DNA of 64,000 nucleotides from Pararobbsia silviterrae (GCF_003628125.1 NZ_RBZU01000003.1:1-64000); one strand, 5' to 3'. Positions 40,618 through 48,987 are shown, counted from the stretch's first letter. Numbers and translations are program-made. The notes: generated from the sequence alone by a model not told the origin.

Positions 40618-40788
40618 ATGCCCGGATACCTGTTCCTTGTAAGCCCTGACGGCATGGCTAGCGCCTGGGTCCATCCGCTTGATCGCTCGACTGGCAACTA
40701 CCCGCAGTACGACGCGTGGGTCGATGCGACTGGCCTGAATGACGCCGATTTCGAAGCACTGGTCACGCGCCTGCAGCGTGCCAACTAA
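40618..40788 (+). CDS. 56-residue first gene of the PL-like operon
   Basis: ATG with GAGAGG at five- to six-base spacing, 34 bases after the -10. The protein starts PGYLFLVSPDGMASAWVHPL and is compact with several aromatic residues; no family recognised. Position just after the repressor-controlled promoter suggests an early regulator or anti-host factor. The same 17-base leader is duplicated before the next gene. Confidence 0.6.
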   Translation: MPGYLFLVSPDGMASAWVHPLDRSTGNYPQYDAWVDATGLNDADFEALVTRLQRAN

Positions 40789-40807
40789 CACCAACCGAGA
40801 GGACGAG

Positions 40808-41587
40808 ATGGAACTGACACTGGACGATCTGGCGACGATTGATCTGCATCGCGGAGGACACAGCGGTCCGGACGACGGACATTGCCTGCTCGAAGTCGTG
40901 GCAATGTTTGCCGGCGAGCCCTTCAGCGATAACCCGCAGTGCGTTGATCCGGTCCTGCGCTCGTTCGGCATGGCATGGAACGACGGCATGCGCAGCGATG
41001 CGGAGCGCGCTCAACTCAAGCCGTACATCATGCGCCTCGTCGGTACGCGCAAGTCGCCCGAGTTATCGCAGAAGCGCGGCTGGATGGCGATGGATTGGCT
41101 CGTGCGTGTGCATACCGCGGCATGGTTGGCGCTGAATCCGGGCCTCGCACATCACGCCGACACGCTTAAGGCGCTTCCGCCCATCACGTGCGTTGCCGAA
41201 CTCAAGGCCGCACAGACCAAGCTCGACGAAGCCAAGAAGGATGCGGCTGCCGCATGGGCTGCCGCATGGGCTGCCGCACGGGCTGTCGCATGGGATGCCG
41301 CATGGGCTGCCGCACGGGCTGCCGCATGGGCTGCCGCACGGGCTGCCGCATGGGATGCCGCAGGGGATGCCGCAGGGGCTGCCGCATGGGCTGCCGCAGG
41401 GGCTGCCGCATGGGCTGCCGCACGGGCTGCCGCAGGGGATGCCGCAGGGGCTGCCGCATGGGATGCCGCATGGGCTGCCGCAGGGGCTGCCGCATGGGCT
41501 GCCGCATGGGCGAAGCTCGAACCTACGGTTCTCGCCCTGCAAACCAGCGCGCATGAACTGTTCTCGCGAATGATCGACGCGGCCTGA
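40808..41587 (+). CDS. Early protein with long Ala/Trp tandem-repeat segment
   Basis: 259 residues from the ATG at 40808 (GAGAGG upstream). N-terminal 140 residues are a normal domain (ELTLDDLATIDLHRGGHSG, FGMAWNDGMRSDAERAQLKP). From about 145 to 234 comes a tetrapeptide repeat of type AAAX, where X is Trp, Arg, Gly or Asp in changing order, then a normal end (LQTSAHELFSRM). The repeat should form one long helix with Trp/Arg every four residues. The N-terminal part resembles phage early proteins of unknown role. Repeat number probably varies between strains. Confidence 0.75.
   Translation: MELTLDDLATIDLHRGGHSGPDDGHCLLEVVAMFAGEPFSDNPQCVDPVLRSFGMAWNDGMRSDAERAQLKPYIMRLVGTRKSPELSQKRGWMAMDWLVRVHTAAWLALNPGLAHHADTLKALPPITCVAELKAAQTKLDEAKKDAAAAWAAAWAAARAVAWDAAWAAARAAAWAAARAAAWDAAGDAAGAAAWAAAGAAAWAAARAAAGDAAGAAAWDAAWAAAGAAAWAAAWAKLEPTVLALQTSAHELFSRMIDAA
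41241..41510 (+). repeat. 12-bp minisatellite inside an early gene
   Basis: About 22 near-perfect copies of a 12-base unit GGCTGCCGCATG, with variants ending ACG or AGG and GGATGCCGCATG forms. Because 12 is divisible by 3 the reading frame is kept when copies are gained or lost. It encodes the AAAX repeat. Confidence 0.95.
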
Positions 41588-41588
41588 C

Positions 41589-41735
41589 ATGCGCGCCGCC
41601 CCCATCAACCCGAACCGTGCGCGCTTAGGCGTCCCGCTGCGTCAGCCGACGCCCGCGCAGGTTATAGAACTGCGTGCCGAGCGTGCGAAGCGTATCGAGT
41701 GCGAGGTCGAGTACTTCAGCCGAGGCGAGAAATGA
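41589..41735 (+). CDS. 48-residue basic protein
   Basis: ATG at 41589 directly after the repeat gene; stop overlaps the next ATG. Helical basic end: VIELRAERAKRIECEVEYFS. No family recognised. Kept because it fits the tight ATGA chain. Confidence 0.55.
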   Translation: MRAAPINPNRARLGVPLRQPTPAQVIELRAERAKRIECEVEYFSRGEK

Positions 41736-41911
41736 TCCTCGCCAAATTTGACGGAGCCGCGATCGTAAATCCGGTGTTCGGAGTCGATGACTTTGGCGAC
41801 GAGTACCTGATCGTGACGCGCGACATCGCTGATTTCGAAAGCGAGATCGCCGTGCGCACGTTTCTCGTGGAATCGAGCGTGTATTTCGAACTTTGGGACC
41901 TTGCAGCATGA
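41732..41911 (+). CDS. 59-residue early protein
   Basis: ATGA-coupled to both neighbours. Beta-rich: AAIVNPVFGVDDFGDEYLIV and VRTFLVESSVYFELWDL. No family recognised. Confidence 0.55.
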   Translation: MILAKFDGAAIVNPVFGVDDFGDEYLIVTRDIADFESEIAVRTFLVESSVYFELWDLAA

Positions 41912-42219
41912 ATCCGATCCGTTTCCGCAACGAGCACGTTGACGTGCGTATCTCGGCCGAGGCGCAGGAGATGGCCGCGCGCGTGATCGACGTTGACCTG
42001 CGCCATGTAACGACCGGTGTGCGCCTCACGCCTGCCGAGCGTCGCTATGCCGAGCAGACGCATGCGATCAAGAACATGACGCATGCGCACTTCGACGGCG
42101 AGCTCGAAGTCGCCAAGCGCGAGAACCTGCGCAACGGGATCACGGGGCCGCGCGTCGAGATCGGCCGGCATCACGTCGCCGCGTATATCGCAAAGTCGTT
42201 TGCGTACGTGCGTGTGTGA
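41908..42219 (+). CDS. Early phage protein, unknown
   Basis: 103 residues from the ATG at 41908. Mixed charged sequence: EAQEMAARVIDVDLRHVTTG, LTPAERRYAEQTHAIKNMTH. No family recognised. Next gene begins after six bases. Confidence 0.6.
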   Translation: MNPIRFRNEHVDVRISAEAQEMAARVIDVDLRHVTTGVRLTPAERRYAEQTHAIKNMTHAHFDGELEVAKRENLRNGITGPRVEIGRHHVAAYIAKSFAYVRV

Positions 42220-42225
42220 TCGGTC

Positions 42226-42468
42226 ATGAACGCCCAAGCCATCGCCCGCGCCTACGACGCCTATTGCGACCGCGTGCTCGACCTGCGCGACCGCGAAGAC
42301 GCAGCGCGCGAGGCGTGGATCGAGCAGCGCGCCGACGCGATCTTCGACGAGATCCTTGACGCGAATCTGGCCGATGGCGCTACGCATGAGCAGGTCGAGG
42401 AATACGCGGTTATCCAGGCGCGCGCAGAGGCCAACACGGCCGCTTTCTATCGAAACGACGAGTATTGA
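42226..42468 (+). CDS. Small acidic helical early protein
   Basis: 80 residues, helical and acidic (DRVLDLRDREDAAREAWIEQ). Acidic early proteins of this size may mimic DNA, but nothing specific is seen. No family recognised. Confidence 0.55.
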   Translation: MNAQAIARAYDAYCDRVLDLRDREDAAREAWIEQRADAIFDEILDANLADGATHEQVEEYAVIQARAEANTAAFYRNDEY

Positions 42469-42470
42469 AC

Positions 42471-42695
42471 ATGAGCACAGCCTACGACTTGATGTTCTGG
42501 ATTGTGTGGTCGCCCACTGGCGCGCGGCCACCTTCTCATCGTCATACGAGCCGGCATTCTGCCATCGCAGAAGCTGAGCGCCTCGCTAAAGCAAACACGG
42601 GTGCTGCGTTCTACGTTCTTGCTGCTCAAGAGATGCGCCAAGTAGATGGCATGAAGTGCGTTCGTTTCCAAGACCCCGAAGAAATTCCATTCTGA
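42471..42695 (+). CDS. Small early protein before recT
   Basis: 74 residues from the ATG at 42471 (a TTG six bases upstream is possible). Reads LMFWIVWSPTGARPPSHRHT, then SAIAEAERLAKANTGAAFYV. Patterns like this (SPxxARPP, AxxEAxRLAxxN) occur in many short phage proteins that accompany recombination genes. Function unknown. Confidence 0.6.
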   Translation: MSTAYDLMFWIVWSPTGARPPSHRHTSRHSAIAEAERLAKANTGAAFYVLAAQEMRQVDGMKCVRFQDPEEIPF

Positions 42696-42697
42696 TC

Positions 42698-43720
42698 ATG
42701 AGCAATCAAAACGCCCTTCAGGTCGTGTCCGACGTCATCTATGGCGTGCGCGAAAGCTTCGAGCAGGTCGCCGTCGATCGCTCGATCAACTTCGTGCGCG
42801 AGGCAGAGTTCGCCATTCAACAGATTGGCGGAAACGACTATTCGATCAGCGTGGCCCGCTCGAACCCGCAATCGGTCATGGACGCGGTGCGCAACGTCGC
42901 GGCGATCGGCATCAGCTTGAACCCGGCCAAGAAGCAAGCGTATCTGGTGCCGCGCAAAAGCAAGGTGTGTCTGGACATCAGCTACATGGGCCTGCTCGAT
43001 CTTGCCGTCGCATCCGGCTCGATCCTGTGGGGCCAAGCCGAACTCGTCCACGAGTCCGATGACTTCGTGCTCAACGGATTCGACAAGGCGCCCACGCATG
43101 GGCGCGCGCCGTTCGCAAAGGATCGCGGCGCGGTGGTCGGCGCGTATGTGGTCGTCAAGACCCACAGCGGCGACTACCTGACCGAGACGATGACGATCGA
43201 CGAGATCAACGATATCCGGGATCGCACGGAATCGTGGAAAGCGTGGGTCGAGAAGCAGAAGAAAAGCCCTTGGGTGACCGATGCGGGCGAGATGCAAAAG
43301 AAAACCGTCATCAAGCGCGCCTATAAGACGTGGCCGAAAACCGACCGTCTTGCCGAGGCCATCCACTACCTCAACACGGACGGCGAGGAAGGCATTCCCG
43401 AGGCTCAGAAACGTTCTGTGGGCTGCGACGAGCATGTCCTGTCAACGTGGGTCGGGAAAGCCAAGACGGCTGTTTCTTCGGACGAACTCACGAAGGTCTG
43501 GACCGATGGCCTGGCGGTCATCAAGCCGACTGGCGACCTGCGCGCGTACAACCAGTTCAAGGATGCCGTCAGCGCGCGTGGTGTCGAATTGAAGTCCGGC
43601 AAGAAGAAAGACGAGGGCGCGATCGACGTCGAGGCGCGCGAGGTTCCGGCCGACGACTTGCAGGCTGATTTCGATCGCCAGATGCGCGCCGAGCAAGCCG
43701 CCGAAGGAGACGAGCAATGA
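42698..43720 (+). CDS. recT: RecT single-strand annealing protein
   Basis: 340 residues from the ATG at 42698. Family markers: FVREAEFAIQQI, RNVAAIGISLNPAKKQAYLV, VCLDISYMGLLDLA, and AKDRGAVVGAYVVVK with WVTDAGEMQKKTVIKRAYK. Anneals complementary single strands during phage recombination, with the exonuclease encoded next (overlap of four bases). C-terminal tail is acidic. Confidence 0.95.
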   Translation: MSNQNALQVVSDVIYGVRESFEQVAVDRSINFVREAEFAIQQIGGNDYSISVARSNPQSVMDAVRNVAAIGISLNPAKKQAYLVPRKSKVCLDISYMGLLDLAVASGSILWGQAELVHESDDFVLNGFDKAPTHGRAPFAKDRGAVVGAYVVVKTHSGDYLTETMTIDEINDIRDRTESWKAWVEKQKKSPWVTDAGEMQKKTVIKRAYKTWPKTDRLAEAIHYLNTDGEEGIPEAQKRSVGCDEHVLSTWVGKAKTAVSSDELTKVWTDGLAVIKPTGDLRAYNQFKDAVSARGVELKSGKKKDEGAIDVEAREVPADDLQADFDRQMRAEQAAEGDEQ

Positions 43721-44370
43721 TCCTCGTCGAAGCCCAACAAGGCACTCCGGAATGGCTACAAGCGCGCTCTGGCGCGACGACTGCTTCGCGCTTTGCGGAT
43801 GCTATTTCCGTGCTCACGCGCACGAGCGGCAGTAAGAAGGCTGGCGACCCGACGAAGGAATCGGACAAGTACGCCATCGAGCTTGCCATCGAGATCATCA
43901 GCGGCGAGCCATACGGCGAACCGATTAAGGCATGGACGCTTGATCGCGGACACGAGCTCGAATGGCGCGCGCGGGCCGCATACGAGATGCAGACCGGCAA
44001 GCTTGTGCGCGAGTCCGGAATCGTGCTGACTGACGATCGTCGCTTTGGCTATTCGACCGATGGCCTGCTCGATGACGGAGATGGCGCGATCGAGATCAAG
44101 TGCCCGGTCGATACGGTCAAGATCATGGAGATGATCGAGACGGGCGACACGTCGGAATACGACCACCAGTTGCAAGGCGGTCTGTGGCTGACCAACCGCA
44201 AGTACATCGATTTCATCATGTACGTGCCCGCGCTTGAGAAGGCTGGCCGCGACCTCTACGTCAAGCGCATCGAGCGCAACGACGACTTTATCGAATCGAT
44301 GATCGAGAAGCTGAACGCGTTCAATGCGCGTGTCGATCGCTACGTGTCCACGTTGAGGAAAGCCGCATGA
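43717..44370 (+). CDS. YqaJ/lambda-Exo-like exonuclease
   Basis: 217 residues. Starts with GTPEWLQARSGATTASRFAD (YqaJ N-terminal motif) and has the metal-binding core YSTDGLLDDGDGAIEIKCPV (Asp, then Glu-x-Lys), then DHQLQGGLWLT. Resects double-strand ends to load RecT. Coupled to recT by four bases. Confidence 0.93.
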   Translation: MILVEAQQGTPEWLQARSGATTASRFADAISVLTRTSGSKKAGDPTKESDKYAIELAIEIISGEPYGEPIKAWTLDRGHELEWRARAAYEMQTGKLVRESGIVLTDDRRFGYSTDGLLDDGDGAIEIKCPVDTVKIMEMIETGDTSEYDHQLQGGLWLTNRKYIDFIMYVPALEKAGRDLYVKRIERNDDFIESMIEKLNAFNARVDRYVSTLRKAA

Positions 44371-44786
44371 ACACGCTCTCGAAGACCTTCGTTCTGCGCA
44401 ACGACACGAACGCGCATTCGCTGTGGGATCTGCTGAAGGCCCATTGGCGCGATATGGCGGCTGCTGGCAAGCCTCTGGCGGTCACCGTGAGCGAGCACAA
44501 GGCCAAGCGTACGTCAGCCCAGCACAAGCGCTATTTCGCCCTCGTGCAAGCGATCAGCGAACAGGCGTGGATCAAGCCCGAGGGCAGCGACATCGCGCGT
44601 CAGTTCGACGTGGACATCTGGCACGAGCACCTGAAGGACCTTTTTGCGCCGCGCGAGGAAGGCCCGGGTGGTCGCCTCGTTGCGATGAGCACCACGCGCA
44701 TGAGCGTCGAAGAACACAGCCGTTTCACGCAGGACATCGAAGTCTACGCAGTCACGGAACTCAAGGTCGAGTTCGCCTATCTCTAG
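44367..44786 (+). CDS. ninB: NinB/Orf-like recombination protein
   Basis: 139 residues. KRTSAQHKRYFALVQAISEQ, DIWHEHLKDLF and SRFTQDIEVYAVTELKVEF match the lambda Orf (NinB) family, which mediates RecFOR-type loading and binds single-stranded DNA. Third gene in a recT-exo-ninB cassette. Confidence 0.85.
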   Translation: MNTLSKTFVLRNDTNAHSLWDLLKAHWRDMAAAGKPLAVTVSEHKAKRTSAQHKRYFALVQAISEQAWIKPEGSDIARQFDVDIWHEHLKDLFAPREEGPGGRLVAMSTTRMSVEEHSRFTQDIEVYAVTELKVEFAYL

Positions 44787-44796
44787 GAGCCCACGC

Positions 44797-45375
44797 ATGT
44801 TCAACGTCAGCAATCACCTCGCCAAGATCAAATCTGCGACGAACGTCTCGGAGAAGCACGGGAAGGAACGCATCCCTGCGATCAGCATCGGACTGTTTCT
44901 CGTCGGCTCCGGCGCGCTGCTTGACCAGTTCGACACGATGCTGCGCACGACGCTGTATCGCAAGCCGATGCCGTCGCCCGGCGCATTGCCGCTCGAAACC
45001 GAGGAACTCAACGAAGTGCGCTTCCCGTTCATGCGCAATCTCGCGTGGAGCCAGAAGTACGCGGGCTATCAGTTGCGCATCCGGATCGGCGCGACGGGCA
45101 AGGACGATGTGCTGCTCTCGGAGTGCACGCTGAAAGACATCCACTTCGTCACGCAGGAAGGCGGAAATGTCGGCGTTCAGTTCAAGGTCAGTGCGCATCC
45201 GCTCAACGAAATCGATCACGGCCGCATTGCGCAGCGCTTGCAACAAGAGGTCTTCATCGACCTGATCCCGCCCGAGAAGGCGCCGAGCCTGTTCGACGAG
45301 GAGGAATCCGACGAAGACGGCGATCCGTTCGCCGGTTCCGACCTCGCCACCGACGACACGCGCATCGACGCGTAA
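44797..45375 (+). CDS. Recombination-cassette protein of unknown function
   Basis: 192 residues with an SSB-like feel: beta strands (LRIRIGATGKDDVLLSECTL, IHFVTQEGGNVGVQFKV) and an acidic tail (FDEEESDEDGDPFAGSDLA) like that of single-strand-binding proteins. Position after NinB supports a DNA-binding role. No family recognised. Confidence 0.6.
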   Translation: MFNVSNHLAKIKSATNVSEKHGKERIPAISIGLFLVGSGALLDQFDTMLRTTLYRKPMPSPGALPLETEELNEVRFPFMRNLAWSQKYAGYQLRIRIGATGKDDVLLSECTLKDIHFVTQEGGNVGVQFKVSAHPLNEIDHGRIAQRLQQEVFIDLIPPEKAPSLFDEEESDEDGDPFAGSDLATDDTRIDA

Positions 45376-45399
45376 CGCACCCACTCACCGGAGACTCAG

Positions 45400-46260
45400 A
45401 TGTCCACAATTAATCAACGCGTCCGCTCCAACAACGAACCGCGCGAATTCGGCGTAGGCAAGATCATTACCGGCGCCGTGCTCGCACTGGTCGTCATCGT
45501 CGTTCTCATTTTCCTTTTCCCGTTCGCCACGGTCCCAGCCGGTAACGTCGGCGTCATGACATCGTTCGGAGCGCCTTCATCGACGATCTACGAGCCCGGC
45601 ATTCATTTTCGTATGCCGATCTCGCAGACGATGCACAACGTCTATGTGGGCGTCTACAAAGCCGAGTCAGAAGTCGCTGGCTCGTCGAAGGACCTGCAGC
45701 AGGTCGACATGAAGGTCTCTGTCAACTTCAACATCCTTCCGGCCGCGGCAGTCAGCGTGTATTCGACGCTTGCCGGAGATCCGTGGACGCAGGTCATGGA
45801 TCCGGCGGTGCACGACACGGTGAAGGCTGTGGCGGCTCGGTATGAGGCCACCGACCTGATTCAACGTCGCGATCAGGTCAGCCAGGAAGTGCGCGAGGCG
45901 TTGCTCAACCGCTTCAAGAACATCGGCGTCAACGTGAGCGCGGTGAACATCGTCGACTTTCAGTTCAGCAAGCAATTCAATGACGCGATCGAGGCGAAGA
46001 TCACCGCGCAGCAGAACGCCATGCGCGTCGAGAACGAAATCGCGCAGACGAAGTGGGAAGCGCAAAAACGCGTCGTCGAGAGCGAAGCCGCATTGCAGGT
46101 CGCGCAGAACACCGCGAAGGCCAATGACATTCTCGGCCAGTCGCTCGCCGCGAATCCATCGCTGATCGAGAAGATGAAGATCGACAAATGGGACGGCCAT
46201 TACCCGACCTACATGATGGCCGGCGGCGTTCCCATGATCCAAGTCGGCGCCACGAAGTAA
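45400..46260 (+). CDS. SPFH/prohibitin-like membrane protein
   Basis: 286 residues: N-terminal membrane helix (22-45), then an SPFH (band 7) domain: VPAGNVGVMTSFGAPSSTIY, EPGIHFRMP, VDMKVSVNFNIL, VREALLNRFKNIGVNVSAVN, and a coiled-coil tail (EAKITAQQNAMRVENEIAQT). Same plan as HflK/HflC and prohibitins, which surround the FtsH protease. A phage copy might regulate FtsH, which degrades CII in lambda, or protect the membrane. Function in this phage is unproven. Confidence 0.88.
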   Translation: MSTINQRVRSNNEPREFGVGKIITGAVLALVVIVVLIFLFPFATVPAGNVGVMTSFGAPSSTIYEPGIHFRMPISQTMHNVYVGVYKAESEVAGSSKDLQQVDMKVSVNFNILPAAAVSVYSTLAGDPWTQVMDPAVHDTVKAVAARYEATDLIQRRDQVSQEVREALLNRFKNIGVNVSAVNIVDFQFSKQFNDAIEAKITAQQNAMRVENEIAQTKWEAQKRVVESEAALQVAQNTAKANDILGQSLAANPSLIEKMKIDKWDGHYPTYMMAGGVPMIQVGATK

Positions 46261-46276
46261 CGCACGCGAGGCCCAC

Positions 46277-46459
46277 ATGAAAACGTACCTGCTTCTGATC
46301 GCGTTGCTCGTGCTCGTCGCGTTCGGCCTTCGGTGGGTCCTCGCCGCAGTGAAACGAGTTCCCATTCCCGAGCCCGAGACGGACGCCTACGTGCCGTTTT
46401 GGGACCGCATATCGCACATCGACGAACACGCGACCATGCACGAGAGAGAGCAATCATGA
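46277..46459 (+). CDS. Single-TM small protein after the SPFH gene
   Basis: 60 residues: one membrane helix (4-24) and a short cytoplasmic tail. Starts 16 bases after the SPFH gene and overlaps the next gene by ATGA. May partner the SPFH protein. No family recognised. Confidence 0.6.
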   Translation: MKTYLLLIALLVLVAFGLRWVLAAVKRVPIPEPETDAYVPFWDRISHIDEHATMHEREQS

Positions 46460-46965
46460 CTAAGCCTGTGACCGTTGAGGATCTGCGAAACCGCATCGAT
46501 TTTTATTGGGCGCATCAATACGCTGAGTTGGCTGGTGTATATGGAATGACGGCCGAAATCTCGGAACGTGCAGGCGGCGAGCTCGCCGCCTTCGACGAAC
46601 TCGCGCGCAAGGCTGCGGCATGGGATGCGCAGCAGGCGAGCGAGCCGGTAGCGTATGTGCCGATTCACCCGATCCACGGCGCGCTGTGGGCAAACACGGT
46701 CGACACGCTAGACGCCGATCGGCCATCGCACTATCCGGTCCGGCCGATCGCATTCGCCGACGCCGCACCCCAAGCTGCCGCCCCCAAGCAAGCGGAAGCG
46801 CCGGGGCTGACGGAGGAGCGCGCAGTAATCGCCGCATGCACCGCCTACAACGCATATCAGCGCAAGCATAAGGGGACTCTGGCCGCCCCTGACGCGATGC
46901 GCGTCGCGCTATCGGCGACTCGCGCCATCGCCGCACCGCAGCCCGCTCAACCCGCCAAGGACTGA
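46456..46965 (+). CDS. Accessory early phage protein
   Basis: 169 residues from the ATG at 46456. Helical start TVEDLRNRIDFYWAHQYAEL, a Pro/Ala-rich middle and Ala/Arg end with ERAVIAACTAYNAYQRKHKG. Short segments of this style recur in Burkholderia phage accessory proteins. Function unknown. Confidence 0.55.
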   Translation: MTKPVTVEDLRNRIDFYWAHQYAELAGVYGMTAEISERAGGELAAFDELARKAAAWDAQQASEPVAYVPIHPIHGALWANTVDTLDADRPSHYPVRPIAFADAAPQAAAPKQAEAPGLTEERAVIAACTAYNAYQRKHKGTLAAPDAMRVALSATRAIAAPQPAQPAKD

Positions 46966-46967
46966 AC

Positions 46968-47282
46968 ATGAACAAGTACCAGCGAATCGCGCTCGAACGC
47001 GCGCGTAAAGTGCTCAAGCGCGGGGAAGAGAACTACCTGTGCTACGCACTCAGCTGTGTCATCAGCGAAATCCTCTACAGGGGAGAGCCGGGGGTCGACG
47101 ATCTAGCCGTCAAGGAAGCATGCCTCGACCTTCGGGTATTTGTGATGAACGCTATTTACCCGCATGGCACGCTCGAAGGCTGGTCTGAAGAACACGCGCC
47201 GACACAACGTCCGAAGACGGCTCACCAACGTAGAGCGCAGCGCATCCAATGGATCGATTGGATGCTCGGAGATACGCCATGA
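46968..47282 (+). CDS. Accessory early phage protein
   Basis: 104 residues: YQRIALERARKVLKRGEENY, LCYALSCVISEILYRGEPG, ending IQWIDWMLGDTP. No family recognised. Overlaps the next start by four bases. Confidence 0.55.
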   Translation: MNKYQRIALERARKVLKRGEENYLCYALSCVISEILYRGEPGVDDLAVKEACLDLRVFVMNAIYPHGTLEGWSEEHAPTQRPKTAHQRRAQRIQWIDWMLGDTP

Positions 47283-48343
47283 CCGACAAAACCTATGGCG
47301 GCATGACCGCCGTTCAACTGAGAAAGCTGTATTGCTACGACACCCTAGCCGCCCGCGTCGTCCGCGAATTGCTCGATGCTGTTGAGGGATCGCGGGGTGA
47401 GGTGGAGCACGACAAGATGCTCGCCAGAACGCTTGATCAAATGCTCGCCAAGGTAGACGAATTGATCTGTGATCGCATGAAGTCCGATTCGCACGGCACG
47501 CTGGCCAAGGCACTCGAAACGGCGCAAAACGTTCGCTTTATGCTTTCCGAATTCTTCGCTGTTCCCGTCGCCCCCGTAGTGGCGGAAGATGAAGCAGCCG
47601 TCACTACGCGTCTCGGTGACCACACGTGCAAGCGCGTCGACTATCCGGATCAGGATGCGCTGTATCACACGGCGATCGGTCCGGGCCGACCTTTCCAACT
47701 TTACCGGCATGAAGCCGTAGCACTGTACCGAAATATCGGCGCGGCCCTTGGCTATGCCGCCCCCGTAGTGGCGAGTGCAGCGCTGACGGATCTACTTTGC
47801 CGTTGTACCGAGTTGATGGAACTATCAGAAAAAGGAGAGTCTCAGCAGACTGCGTTGCGCGCCCTCGCCGCTACATACGACCCAGGCATTCCGGCTCACG
47901 ATCGGCGCTCGATGGCTATCTCTCAGACGCATCGTGAGGCTATATGCGCAATGCTCTCCGCACATACCGCCGCCCCTGCCGCCGATGATGGGGCGAGCGA
48001 TACCCCGCGCTACGCCGAATGGCTCCATCTGCGCGCACACGGTCAGTGGCGCGACGGCGTGCCGGAATGGGCGCGCGATCACTTTGGCCGCATGAATGAC
48101 TTAACCGCGGCATCGGCCATCATTGAAGAGCTTGCGGCGGTCGCGCAGGCTGCTGACCGGCTCAACGCACGCGACGCGGCGCGGTATCGGTGGCTGCGTG
48201 AGCAGCAATGGAACGAATCGGAATTGTTCGTGGTGGCCGGCGGCAAGTCGAGAGTTCATTACGGCACCGACTGCCCTACGGATGAACGCCTGGACGAAGC
48301 CATCGACACCGCTATCGCGCAGCGTGACGGCGGGGAGGGATGA
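47279..48343 (+). CDS. Large mosaic accessory phage protein
   Basis: 354 residues from the ATG at 47279. Appears mosaic: helical N-terminus (TAVQLRKLYCYDTLAARVVR), a His/Tyr region around 120-145 (DHTCKRVDYPDQDALYHTAI), and a C-terminal DAARYRWLREQQWNE, then DERLDEAIDTAIAQ, a motif (AxRYRWLR ... LDxAID) shared by many phage hypothetical proteins. Function unknown. Confidence 0.6.
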   Translation: MTDKTYGGMTAVQLRKLYCYDTLAARVVRELLDAVEGSRGEVEHDKMLARTLDQMLAKVDELICDRMKSDSHGTLAKALETAQNVRFMLSEFFAVPVAPVVAEDEAAVTTRLGDHTCKRVDYPDQDALYHTAIGPGRPFQLYRHEAVALYRNIGAALGYAAPVVASAALTDLLCRCTELMELSEKGESQQTALRALAATYDPGIPAHDRRSMAISQTHREAICAMLSAHTAAPAADDGASDTPRYAEWLHLRAHGQWRDGVPEWARDHFGRMNDLTAASAIIEELAAVAQAADRLNARDAARYRWLREQQWNESELFVVAGGKSRVHYGTDCPTDERLDEAIDTAIAQRDGGEG

Positions 48344-48534
48344 TGAGCAACAAGAACAACGTGTTCTGGACCGTCAAGCACAACTGGAACGGCTACCTGT
48401 GGCCGCGCACATGGCCGAACGAAGCCCATGCCTGGCGCGAGGTCGAAAAGGAAAACGGCAAGACGAAGGCCGAGATCAAGGCAACGCATGATTGGTCCAT
48501 CGTCCCCATTCGTCTCGTCGAGGCCAAACCATGA
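48340..48534 (+). CDS. Small Trp-rich early protein
   Basis: 64 residues (62-64 depending on which of two adjacent ATG codons is used). Reads NNVFWTVKHNWNGYLWPRTW. No family recognised. Overlaps the previous stop. Confidence 0.5.
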   Translation: MMSNKNNVFWTVKHNWNGYLWPRTWPNEAHAWREVEKENGKTKAEIKATHDWSIVPIRLVEAKP

Positions 48535-48749
48535 GCCAGCGCAAAGCGTTCGAAGACTTCTGCCGCGAGCACGCCATCGACCTGATCGAGAAGCCCAAGG
48601 CGTGGCGCGTCTGGCAAGCGGCGCGGACCGTGGCGATCGAAGAGGCGGCGAAAATCTGCGATCACATGCGCTCAGTAAGCGCGATCAGCTACGAGACGGG
48701 CGCAGCCTGCGCAGACGCTATCCGCGCTCTCGGTAAATCGGAGGGGTGA
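48531..48749 (+). CDS. Small early protein
   Basis: 72 residues from the ATG at 48531. FEDFCREHAIDLIEKPKAWR, then VAIEEAAKICDHMR: pattern frequent in phage accessory proteins. Stop overlaps the next start by one base. Function unknown. Confidence 0.55.
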   Translation: MSQRKAFEDFCREHAIDLIEKPKAWRVWQAARTVAIEEAAKICDHMRSVSAISYETGAACADAIRALGKSEG

Positions 48750-48985
48750 TGGACACGCGATTGATGACAGGCCCCGAGCTCGTCGCCGCCACCGGCCGGC
48801 ACCGATACTCGAAACAGGCTGAGTGGTTCAAGACGACATTCGGCATTGATGTCGTTCGCAATGACGATGGTCATATCGTCATGACGTGGAGCACGTTCGA
48901 CGCGCTCATCAAGAAGAAGGCCGGCATCACGGAATCCGTTACGTATGGCGCCGAAATGCCGCACATCGACCTTTGCTTCGACTGA
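48749..48985 (+). CDS. DUF4224-like protein beside integrase, possible excisionase
   Basis: 78 residues from the ATG at 48749. LMTGPELVAATGRHRYSKQA, EWFKTTFGIDVVRNDDGHIV: the DUF4224 pattern (ELxxxTGxxRxxxQ then a wing). These small proteins are found directly upstream of phage integrases and look like winged-helix excisionase-type factors. Two bases before the integrase start. Excisionase role is inferred. Confidence 0.65.
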   Translation: MDTRLMTGPELVAATGRHRYSKQAEWFKTTFGIDVVRNDDGHIVMTWSTFDALIKKKAGITESVTYGAEMPHIDLCFD

Positions 48986-48987
48986 TC

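Noticed and set aside
41241-41510. CRISPR-like tandem repeat
   Set aside because: Units are 12 bp with no spacers and lie in a coding frame, so it is a minisatellite.
41063-41608. Gly/Cys/Pro repeat protein on the minus strand across the minisatellite
   Set aside because: A 12-bp repeat is open in several frames. The plus-strand frame has normal domains on both sides of the repeat, a ribosome site and operon context; this one does not.
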